Source of the DNA: Collimonas antrihumi
GTDB lineage: Bacteria; Pseudomonadota; Gammaproteobacteria; Burkholderiales; Burkholderiaceae_D
Length of the DNA: 64,000 nt
Direction: 5' to 3'
NCBI RefSeq assembly: GCF_018304965.1
Contig: NZ_JAGQED010000021.1
Location: forward strand, 1-64,000
Part shown: positions 17,169 through 24,434 of the stretch, piece after piece
Numbering within the stretch: the stretch's first letter is position 1
How the letters are laid out: the number at the start of each line of letters is the position of its first letter
The notes under the pieces: generated by a model
What the model was told of the DNA's origin: nothing
Databases searched by the model: none
What the model saw: only the letters and a program-made list of their open reading frames with translations
Translations under genes and position numbers: made by a program

Positions 17169-19208
17169 ATGGAACAATCGGATCAATCGGAACAATCCCC
17201 GTCACGCCCATTCTGGCTGCTGTTTTACGGCGCTCTGGCGTTTTCTACATTTCAGCTTGTTACGGCAGCGTTCAGCCCCGTTTCCACTACCGTGGTGCGT
17301 GCACTGCACGTCGGCTTTCTATTTCTGCTGATTTACTGCCAATACGATTTGCGCGGTGTGAAACAAGAACGCCCGAGTTGGCTGGGCATTACGCTTGGCC
17401 TGTTCGGCCTGGGCCTGGCGTTTTATCACTGGATCTACGAAGGTGAATTGATTTTGCGCGCTGGCGAGCTCAATCAATGGGATTGGATCATCGGCATCGC
17501 CACGCTGATATTGGTGTTCGATGCTTCGCGCCGCATGATGGGCTGGGCCTTGCCGGGCATCTGCCTGGCATTTTTAGCCTACTCCTTGTTTGGTGAATAT
17601 CTGCCCGGCAGCTTCCAGCATCGTGGCTACGACCTGGAACAAGTGATTTCACAGCTGGCCTTTGGTACAGAGGGTTTGTATGGCACGCCGACCTATGTGT
17701 CGTCAGGCTATATCTTCCTGTTCATTCTATTCGGCGCGTTCCTGGAACAAGCGGGCATGCTGAAATTGTTTAATGATCTGGCGCTTGGCCTGGTGGGTAG
17801 TTCACGCGGCGGACCGGGAAAAGTGTCGGTGATTTCTTCCGGCTTGATGGGAACCATCAATGGCTCCGGCGTTGCGAATGTGGTCAGTACCGGCCAATTC
17901 ACGATTCCGCTGATGAAGCGTTTCGGCTATCGCAGCGAGTTTGCCGGTGCGGTGGAAGCTACCAGTTCGATGGGTGGGCAAATCATGCCGCCGGTCATGG
18001 GAGCGGTGGCTTTCATCATGGCGGAAACGATCAATGTCCCTTATCTGGATATCACCAAAGCGGCGCTGATACCTGCTTTGCTGTATTTCTTCACCGTATT
18101 CTGGATGGTGCACCTGGAAGCCGGTCGTGCAGGTTTGATGGGCCTGGCAAAAGAAGATTGCCCTAATCCGTTAGCCGCATTGCGCGCACGCTGGTATTTA
18201 TTGTTGCCGCTGGTGGTCTTGGTAGCGCTCTTGTTCTCGGGCTTCACGCCGCTGTTTTCCGGCATGGTGGGCCTGGCTTTGACGGTGGTGCTGATCTTGG
18301 GCAGCGGCCTGGCTTCGCGGATTAGCGCGACGCTGTGGCGCGTGATGTTCTGGCTCGGATTGGGCGTGGCTTGCGCGACGTTCAACCAATATGGCATTAC
18401 AGCGATTTTTGTCGTGGTGACAGTGCTGGTCGTACTGATCTTTTTAGGCCGGGATCGCGGCGTCCTCAAAACCGCGGTGGATGCTTTGTATCACGGTGCT
18501 TTGCACGCTTTGCCTGTCGGTATCGCTTGCGCGCTGGTCGGCGTGATTATCGGGGTTATTTCCCTGACCGGTGTTGCCACCACGGTTGCCGGCCACATTA
18601 TCGATCTGGGCGAACATAGCTTGATGTTGTCGCTCCTGTTGACGATGTTGACCTGCCTGGTATTGGGTATGGGTATCCCCACCATTCCCAACTACATCAT
18701 CACCAGCTCGATTGCCGCACCTGCATTGCTGGATCTAGGCGTACCTCTGATCGTGTCGCACATGTTTGTCTTCTACTTCGGCATCATGGCGGATCTGACC
18801 CCGCCGGTTGCGCTCGCCGCATTTGCCGCGTCGCCGATTGCACGGGCTTCCGGCATGGCGATCGGCATGAAAGCATTGCAGATTGCGATTGCCGGATTCC
18901 TGGTGCCTTTCATGGCGGTATATGACCCGGCGCTGATGTTGCAAGGCGACCCGACGTGGGCAGCGATTGTTTACATCAGTATCAAAGCGTTGCTGGCGGT
19001 GACTTTATGGGGCATGGGATCGATCGGCTTTTGGCGTGGACGCCTGGCCTGGTGGGAACGCATCGCAATGATTGCCGCCGCCTGCGTGCTGGTCGTGAAG
19101 CTGCCATATAGCGATGAACTGGGTTTTGCCATCGCTCTGGTTCTATTGGCGCAACATTGGTGGCGTTGGCGTAATGCCGCACCCGTGCCGGCGCAAAGCC
19201 CGTCATAA
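17169..19208 (+). CDS. TRAP transporter fused permease (small and large subunits)
   Basis: A 679-aa inner-membrane protein with about 17-18 hydrophobic segments: an N-terminal four-helix DctQ-like part and a large DctM-like part, fused as is usual in TAXI-type systems. Conserved DctM segments such as GSGVANVVSTGQFTIPLMKRFGY and GMGIPTIPNYII are visible. It would use the sodium or proton gradient to import the ligand bound by the TAXI protein. Starts 19 bp after the receptor gene with an AGGAG-type site (caggagtcccat). Confidence 0.95.
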   Translation: MEQSDQSEQSPSRPFWLLFYGALAFSTFQLVTAAFSPVSTTVVRALHVGFLFLLIYCQYDLRGVKQERPSWLGITLGLFGLGLAFYHWIYEGELILRAGELNQWDWIIGIATLILVFDASRRMMGWALPGICLAFLAYSLFGEYLPGSFQHRGYDLEQVISQLAFGTEGLYGTPTYVSSGYIFLFILFGAFLEQAGMLKLFNDLALGLVGSSRGGPGKVSVISSGLMGTINGSGVANVVSTGQFTIPLMKRFGYRSEFAGAVEATSSMGGQIMPPVMGAVAFIMAETINVPYLDITKAALIPALLYFFTVFWMVHLEAGRAGLMGLAKEDCPNPLAALRARWYLLLPLVVLVALLFSGFTPLFSGMVGLALTVVLILGSGLASRISATLWRVMFWLGLGVACATFNQYGITAIFVVVTVLVVLIFLGRDRGVLKTAVDALYHGALHALPVGIACALVGVIIGVISLTGVATTVAGHIIDLGEHSLMLSLLLTMLTCLVLGMGIPTIPNYIITSSIAAPALLDLGVPLIVSHMFVFYFGIMADLTPPVALAAFAASPIARASGMAIGMKALQIAIAGFLVPFMAVYDPALMLQGDPTWAAIVYISIKALLAVTLWGMGSIGFWRGRLAWWERIAMIAAACVLVVKLPYSDELGFAIALVLLAQHWWRWRNAAPVPAQSPS

Positions 19209-19211
19209 AGC

Positions 19212-19661
19212 ATGCTCTGCCTGGCCAGCGGTGGGGTTAAAGCAGTGCTCGCCATTGCCAGCTTCACGCTGGCTTGGCAGCACTCGGTGGAAAAAATCCG
19301 CTGGGAGGAGAGTTATCGCGTGGAGGCCGGCGCACTGGTGTTGGAAGAAGCTCGCGTACAGGGCAGCGGCGCGGGCATGGAGCCACCGCTTACTAGCAGT
19401 TTGAAAGACGGATTCTGGCGTTGGCAACCTCAGCAAACCATGTCGGAGTTGTTGCTGACACGCTCAGAATTCACGCCGGACTATCAATTTTGCACCCGGG
19501 ATCAGTGCCATGCATTGACTGAGATTGTGCCGCCGGCTGCGACCGTCACCAGATTATGGGCCTGCGATAAGAAGGTCACAGGCCCACCGGTTACAGCGCC
19601 AAACGTTGGCGCGCAGCCTGATATTCAGTCTGCAAACGATCAACCATCTGCGCCACGCTAG
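19212..19661 (+). CDS. DUF1850 domain-containing protein of the TAXI-TRAP operon
   Basis: A 149-aa protein with a short hydrophobic N-terminus (GVKAVLAIASFTLAW) and a small domain with WRWQPQQT and a paired cysteine segment (FCTRDQCHAL). DUF1850 genes regularly follow TAXI-TRAP permease genes, so an accessory role in the same transport system is likely; the activity is unknown. It starts 3 nt after the permease stop. The last 24 codons overlap the convergent nitronate monooxygenase gene (71-bp tail-to-tail overlap), beyond the conserved domain. Confidence 0.82.
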   Translation: MLCLASGGVKAVLAIASFTLAWQHSVEKIRWEESYRVEAGALVLEEARVQGSGAGMEPPLTSSLKDGFWRWQPQQTMSELLLTRSEFTPDYQFCTRDQCHALTEIVPPAATVTRLWACDKKVTGPPVTAPNVGAQPDIQSANDQPSAPR

Positions 19662-20550
19662 GCACGTCATCCATCAACCCGACGCCCTGGCCAGCGCCCC
19701 AGATATCGCGCCAGGCTTTGGCGCCGGTGCCGCCCGAACCGAAATTCATCTTCGATTTATCGGCTTCCGGCAAATTCTCAGGATCGAGGCCGGCATTCAC
19801 GATGGATTTTTTCAGGTAGTTGCCATGCACCCCGGTGAACAGATTGGTGTACACCACATCGGCCGCTGTCGATTCCACGATCGCCTGGCGATAAGCATCG
19901 TCGACATGGGCTTCCTTGGTCGCCAGCCAGCGCGAACCGATGTAGGCAAAATCGGCGCCCATCGCCTGCGCTGCCAGGATCGCGTCGCCGGTGGCGATTG
20001 CACCCGACAAGGCGATCGGACCCTTGAAGAATTTACGTACTTCACCCACCAGCGCAAACGGCGACAAGGGGCCGGCATGGCCGCCGGCGCCGGCCGCCAC
20101 CAGGATCAAACCGTCGACTCCCGCTTCCAGCGCCTTTTGCGCATGGCGGATCGAGATCACGTCATGCAGCACGATGCCGCCGTAGCTGTGGATCGCATCC
20201 ATCATTTCCGGCGGCGGCGCGCGCAGGCTGGAGATGATGATAGGTACCCGATGCTTGACGCAGACGGCGACGTCATGCGCCAGGCGATCGTTCGATTGAT
20301 GAACGATCTGGTTGACCGCGATCGGCCCGATTTTTGCGTCAGGATGCGCTGCCTTGTATGCCGCCAGTTCCGCCTGCAAATCTGTCAGCCAGACATCCAG
20401 CAATTCCGCCGGACGGGCGTTAAGGGCTGGAAACGAACCAACGATGCCTGCCTTGCATTGCGCGGCTACCAGGGCCGGGCCGCTGGCGATGAACATCGGC
20501 GAACCTATCACGGGAAGGCTCAGGTTTTGCAACGCAACGGGCAATGCCAT
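19591..20550 (-). CDS. Nitronate monooxygenase family protein
   Basis: A 319-aa FMN enzyme that oxidises alkyl nitronates (toxic propionate-3-nitronate class) to carbonyls and nitrite. The TIM-barrel pattern includes LSLPVIGSPMFIASGPAL at the N-terminus, [10 protein letters not shown] in the phosphate-binding region and GADFAYIGSRWLATKE near the C-terminus. In this subgroup the same fold can also be an enoyl reductase, so the substrate is uncertain. A GGGCCTG/CAGGCCC hairpin (19558-19585) lies just past its stop codon. Confidence 0.9.
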   Translation of the reverse strand: MALPVALQNLSLPVIGSPMFIASGPALVAAQCKAGIVGSFPALNARPAELLDVWLTDLQAELAAYKAAHPDAKIGPIAVNQIVHQSNDRLAHDVAVCVKHRVPIIISSLRAPPPEMMDAIHSYGGIVLHDVISIRHAQKALEAGVDGLILVAAGAGGHAGPLSPFALVGEVRKFFKGPIALSGAIATGDAILAAQAMGADFAYIGSRWLATKEAHVDDAYRQAIVESTAADVVYTNLFTGVHGNYLKKSIVNAGLDPENLPEADKSKMNFGSGGTGAKAWRDIWGAGQGVGLMDDVPSVAQMVDRLQTEYQAARQRLAL

Positions 20551-20679
20551 AACAACCTCTTGTATTGGGTATGAAGAGTTTGATTATAGGGGGAAAGGTG
20601 AAATAAAAAGTACGATCGTGCTAGATTTTGTCCTCTAAAGCCTAGCTGGAATCTTGCGTGCCAAACATCAAGGATCGAT

Positions 20680-21597
20680 TTAATGTCGGTTGTACAAGAA
20701 GCCGTCACGTATTTCAGCCGCTCCGGCACGTACCAGTTGCGTTATCGCCCAGTCGCTCAGGTCGGCGTCGCTGCGTTGCAGATAGCGCCGGTTGGCGGCT
20801 GCCGCCAGGGGCAGGCTGGCCAGCATCGGCGGTACGTCGGTCAATTTGATCTGTTGCCGTTCCAGCAGCAAGAACTTCAGCAAAACCTTGATGGCATTCT
20901 GCGCATTCCGTTGCGGATCGGCGGCCAGATAGTCGAGTCGTGAGAAGGCCGTGTCGAGCGCCGCGGTGACGCCGCTGAATGGACGGCCATGGCCGGGAAT
21001 CACCAGGCGCACGTCCAGCGTGGCGATCAATTCCAGCGTCGCCCGCGCCTCGGCAAAACCTGATTCGCCATCCAGTTCCGGAAAAATCACGCCGAAACCG
21101 TTTTCCCACAAAGCATCGGCGGAAATCAGGATGCCGTGCTCCTGGCAATAAAAAATCAAGGAATGCGGATCGTGGCCGGCTGCCGCCAGCACTTGCCACT
21201 GCATGTCGCCGAGCGTCAGCAAATCGCCGGCCTGCAAGGTATCGTCGAAACTGAAAGGCGCACATTGCTGGCCGGTGCCGTTGTAAGTCAGCGCATCCCT
21301 GTCCCAGTTGCGTACCTGCTCGGCTTGCCCGGCCGGAATCGATGTATGGCAGCGCCAGGTTTGCTGCAAAGCCGCGTTACCGCCGCAATGATCGGAATGC
21401 AGATGCGTGTTCAACAAGCGGTCCAGCGGCCGGCCTTGCAAGCCGTGCGCCACCAGCGCCACGGTTTGCGCCGCGTGGCTCAGGTAGCCGCTGTCGACCA
21501 GCGCCGTTTGTTCGCGGCCCAGGAACAGGATGTTGTTGGAGGACAGCCAGCCGCGTTCCAGCACGCGCATGGCCGGCGGTAACGATGGCGCTGTCAT
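20680..21597 (-). CDS. MBL-fold metallo-hydrolase
   Basis: A 305-aa metallo-beta-lactamase-fold protein. The dinuclear zinc motif is intact: HLHSDH (His65, His67, Asp69, His70), then AAGHDPHS, an acidic ISADALW, and a C-terminal VIPGHG. A GGWLSSN-type N-terminus and substrate loop resemble glyoxalase-II-like thioesterases, but no specific substrate can be named. It overlaps the DUF1289 gene upstream by 4 nt. Confidence 0.88.
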   Translation of the reverse strand: MTAPSLPPAMRVLERGWLSSNNILFLGREQTALVDSGYLSHAAQTVALVAHGLQGRPLDRLLNTHLHSDHCGGNAALQQTWRCHTSIPAGQAEQVRNWDRDALTYNGTGQQCAPFSFDDTLQAGDLLTLGDMQWQVLAAAGHDPHSLIFYCQEHGILISADALWENGFGVIFPELDGESGFAEARATLELIATLDVRLVIPGHGRPFSGVTAALDTAFSRLDYLAADPQRNAQNAIKVLLKFLLLERQQIKLTDVPPMLASLPLAAAANRRYLQRSDADLSDWAITQLVRAGAAEIRDGFLYNRH

Positions 21598-21785
21598 CGG
21601 GTCTCCCGGCGTTGCAAGATGTGTTGCCAGATGCTGCGCTTTTGCGCATCGGTGGCGCCCGACCAGGCGGCTATTTCATCCAGAGTTCGCCAACAGCCTT
21701 CGCACAAACCACTGTCGGCGTTCATCACGCAAACGTTGATGCAAGGTGACGCAGTGTGATCCGCGATGAGGCTATTGTCAGCCAT
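21594..21785 (-). CDS. DUF1289 small cysteine-rich protein
   Basis: A 63-aa protein with CINVCVMNADSGLCEGCWRT: four cysteines in the pattern typical of DUF1289 (YdhL-like), which may bind a metal or Fe-S cluster. The family's size is about 60-80 aa. It is translationally coupled to the downstream metallo-hydrolase gene (ATGA overlap), a pairing that suggests a shared process but does not show which. Confidence 0.88.
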   Translation of the reverse strand: MADNSLIADHTASPCINVCVMNADSGLCEGCWRTLDEIAAWSGATDAQKRSIWQHILQRRETR

Positions 21786-21816
21786 GGTCAGTCATAACCC
21801 GCTCGAAGCAATCCAC

Positions 21817-22299
21817 TTAAGCCCGCAACGCAACATCGGCAACCGGCGCCGATGTCATCATTACCAGCTGCTGCGGCGTCAGGTTGAAGACAGCGTGCGG
21901 ATGCCCGGCCGCAGCCCAGACGCTGCCAAGCTCCAGCAGATCCTGATCTATCAGCATTACCGTCTTGCCGAGGTGGCCGATAGGACAAACGCCGCCGATG
22001 GCATAACCGATCCGTTCCCTGACGAAGCGCGCATCGGCCTTCCCCAGCGGACCGACAAGCGCCGCCACCTTGGCTTCATCGACACGATTGCTGCCGCTGG
22101 CCACCACCATCACGGCGGCGTCATCGGTCAAGCGCCTGAATACAATCGACTTGGCGATCTCGGCAACGCTGCACCCGAGCCCGGCAGCAGCCTCGGCTGA
22201 GGTCTTGCCGGTTTCCGGCAACATGACGACTTGCTTGTCATGCCCCATCGCCGTCAGCAGGTCGGCAACGCGTTGGGCACTGTCGGGAAGTGTATTCAT
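21817..22299 (-). CDS. YbaK/EbsC family aminoacyl-tRNA deacylase
   Basis: A 160-aa cytoplasmic protein with the YbaK/ProX editing domain. KSIVFRRLTDDAAVMVVASGSNRVDEAK carries the conserved lysine, and GGVCPIGH is the conserved loop. Family members hydrolyse mischarged Cys-tRNA(Pro) or Ala-tRNA(Pro) in trans; which one applies here is not certain. An AAGGTAG ribosome binding site lies before the ATG at 22299 and abuts the stop codon of the remnant described next. Confidence 0.88.
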   Translation of the reverse strand: MNTLPDSAQRVADLLTAMGHDKQVVMLPETGKTSAEAAAGLGCSVAEIAKSIVFRRLTDDAAVMVVASGSNRVDEAKVAALVGPLGKADARFVRERIGYAIGGVCPIGHLGKTVMLIDQDLLELGSVWAAAGHPHAVFNLTPQQLVMMTSAPVADVALRA

Positions 22300-22310
22300 T
22301 TGAATCTACC

Positions 22311-22400
22311 TTATTTGGCGACGGTATCGAAATATTGAGAGTGAAGCTTGTCGTAGGTGCCGTCCGCCTTGATCGCGGCCCGGCCTTTCAACTCAGACGC
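22311..22400 (-). pseudogene. 3' remnant of an amino-acid ABC transporter substrate-binding protein gene
   Basis: On the minus strand, the 29 codons ending at the TAA of 22311-22313 read ASELKGRAAIKADGTYDKL followed by HSQYFDTVAK. ADGTYDKL...YF is the C-terminal signature of SBP_bac_3 polar amino-acid binding proteins. The frame runs back into the last codons of mvaB and has no own start, so only the tail of such a gene survives. No promoter or other part of the gene is present. Confidence 0.5.
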
Positions 22401-23296
22401 TTGGCCGCGATGGCGTTGCCTGCGCGGCTGGCCGCCTTGCGTCCGAGATGCGCCGAGATAAACTGCCCCGCATCCACTACCGCATCGAGATCGATGCCGG
22501 TTTCGATGCCGAGCCCTTGCATAAGATACAACACGTCTTCCGACGATACGTTGCCGGTCGCGCCCTTAGCATACGGGCAGCCGCCCAGGCCTGCAACAGA
22601 CGAGTGATAAATCGAAATGCCGACTTCCAGGCTGGCATAAATATTTGCCAACGCCTGGCCGTAGGTATCGTGGAAATGACCTGACAGGCGTTCTATCGGG
22701 AACTCCTGCACCAGTCGTTGCATCACCGTATGCACTTTGTTCGGCGTGGCGACGCCGATGGTGTCGGCGATATCGATTTCGTCGCAGCCGAGGTCACGCA
22801 AGCGGTGCAGCACATCGACTACTGAATCTATGCTGACTTCGCCTTGATACGGACAGCCGAAAGCGCAGCTGATGCTGCCGCGCAGACGCTTGCCCTCTTG
22901 TTTGGCGACTTGCGCCACCTCACGGAACCGTTCGATAGATTCGGCGATCGAGCAATTGATATTCTTTTGCGAGAACGCTTCCGAGGCCGCACCGAAGATC
23001 ACCATCTCGTCGGCGCCGGCTGCCAGTGCGGCTTCCAGGCCTTTCATGTTGGGCACCAGAGCGGAATAGATAACGCCCGGCTTGCGCTGGATGGCCGCCA
23101 TCACTTCACTGGACGTCGCCATCTGCGGCACCCATTTCGGCGATACGAAGGAAGCGGCTTCGATGTTGACGAAACCGGCGTTGGTCAGCTGGTCGACCAG
23201 CGCTATCTTGACTTCGGCCGGGATGGTTTCCTTTTCATTTTGGAGGCCGTCGCGAGGGCCGACTTCGACGATTTTCACTTTGCTGGGGAATGTCAT
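22388..23296 (-). CDS. mvaB: Hydroxymethylglutaryl-CoA lyase
   Basis: A 302-aa TIM-barrel lyase that splits 3-hydroxy-3-methylglutaryl-CoA into acetyl-CoA and acetoacetate, the last step of the leucine pathway in this region (LiuE). KIVEVGPRDGLQNEKE at the N-terminus, the metal-binding HFHDTYG, and the catalytic-cysteine loop GGCPYAKGATGNVSSED are all intact. Its stop overlaps the frame of the degraded binding-protein tail. The gene follows the hydroxypyruvate reductase gene by 36 bp. Confidence 0.96.
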   Translation of the reverse strand: MTFPSKVKIVEVGPRDGLQNEKETIPAEVKIALVDQLTNAGFVNIEAASFVSPKWVPQMATSSEVMAAIQRKPGVIYSALVPNMKGLEAALAAGADEMVIFGAASEAFSQKNINCSIAESIERFREVAQVAKQEGKRLRGSISCAFGCPYQGEVSIDSVVDVLHRLRDLGCDEIDIADTIGVATPNKVHTVMQRLVQEFPIERLSGHFHDTYGQALANIYASLEVGISIYHSSVAGLGGCPYAKGATGNVSSEDVLYLMQGLGIETGIDLDAVVDAGQFISAHLGRKAASRAGNAIAAKRLS

Positions 23297-23332
23297 GTCA
23301 TCACCTATTTTTCAATTTGCAACGCTCGGTTT

Positions 23333-24283
23333 TCAATAACCTTTGGTGCGATCGACTACGCCGTTTACGCTCTGGCCATTTTCCAGCGCAAGTATCTTGT
23401 CGCGGATCTGCCGGACCGTGTCTTCATCTACCGTCACAGCCGATATATGCGGCGTGATCGTGATACGCGGCTCTTGCCAGAACGGGTGGGCTGGCGGTAA
23501 AGGTTCTTGCTCAAATACATCCAGTGTCGCGGCTGCAACCTGCCCTTCCTGGATCGATGCCAGCAGATCTGCCTCGACTACGTGGCCGCCGCGGGCCACA
23601 TTGATCAGGTAGGCGCCATCTGCGCCGTCAGCGCCCTTTTGCAGTTTCTGCAGGTTTTGCCGATTCACAATCCCACGCGTGGCGTCCGTCAAAGGCAGGA
23701 TGCATACCAGCACCCGCGATGCGCGCAGGAAGGCGTCGAGATCGTCGTCGCCGACAAAGCTGCGTACTCCCGGTTGGCTTTTTGGAGTACGACTCCAGCC
23801 ATTCAATGGGAAATCGAAATGCGCCAGTGCCTCGGCGATACGCGAGCCCAGTACGCCCATGCCGAGGATGCCGATAGTGAAATCGCGTTTGTCGGGCGCT
23901 GGCAACGGACGCCATTCGCCGCGCGCGGCTTGTTGGCGGTAGATGTCGTGGCGGCCGAAATAACCTAGCACGGCATGGGTTACGTAGTTCGCCATCTGGA
24001 TTGCCATGCCGCCATCGTCGACCCGGATCAGCGGTACGCCGGTGGGTAGCGCTGCGCCTAGTTGCAGGATTGCGTCGACACCGGCGCCGAGGTTGAAGAT
24101 GGCTTTGAGGTCGTGGCGGCCTTGCAGCATGGCTGCGGGTGGGCGCCATACGAGCGCGTAGTCGGCTGGGGCGGTGTCGCCTTCTTTCCAGAAGCGGATT
24201 TCGGCTTGTGGTAGGGCTGTGCTGAAGTCGGTGATCCAGTTTTCGAAGTCGGAGCCTGGTGGTACGTAACACAGGAGTTTCAC
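23333..24283 (-). CDS. ghrA: Glyoxylate/hydroxypyruvate reductase A
   Basis: A 316-aa NAD(P)H-dependent D-2-hydroxyacid dehydrogenase reducing glyoxylate or hydroxypyruvate. The Rossmann motif GILGMGVLGSRIAEAL, the substrate-binding VDDGGMAIQMANYVTHAVL, NVARGGHVVEADLL and the catalytic histidine of ITPHISAVT are visible. Length matches E. coli GhrA (312 aa). It lies between mccA and mvaB; glyoxylate handling fits a locus that also holds aceK, the switch of the glyoxylate bypass (inference). Confidence 0.93.
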   Translation of the reverse strand: MKLLCYVPPGSDFENWITDFSTALPQAEIRFWKEGDTAPADYALVWRPPAAMLQGRHDLKAIFNLGAGVDAILQLGAALPTGVPLIRVDDGGMAIQMANYVTHAVLGYFGRHDIYRQQAARGEWRPLPAPDKRDFTIGILGMGVLGSRIAEALAHFDFPLNGWSRTPKSQPGVRSFVGDDDLDAFLRASRVLVCILPLTDATRGIVNRQNLQKLQKGADGADGAYLINVARGGHVVEADLLASIQEGQVAAATLDVFEQEPLPPAHPFWQEPRITITPHISAVTVDEDTVRQIRDKILALENGQSVNGVVDRTKGY

Positions 24284-24346
24284 TGTTTGGGTCCTTAAAC
24301 AATTTTTTCGTTTGCGTGCAACGACTGGCGAACGCTGCGCTTTGTG

Positions 24347-24418
24347 CTCCGTGGGCCGTTAAATGGGGTCAGAGTAATTTTCGCAAAGGGCGCGAAGAAA
24401 AACTCTGACCCCATTTAA
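24347..24418. repeat. Dispersed hairpin repeat, family A, copy 2
   Basis: CTCCGTGGGCCG (24347-24358) is followed by TTAAATGGGGTCAGAGT and its inverted copy ending at 24418. The loop has changed to TTTTCGC...GCGAAGAAAA but keeps base pairing, a compensatory change against copy 1 (139-273). It separates mccA from ghrA and may act as a terminator or mRNA stabiliser. Confidence 0.8.
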
Positions 24419-24434
24419 CTATGTCCGCGATTCT

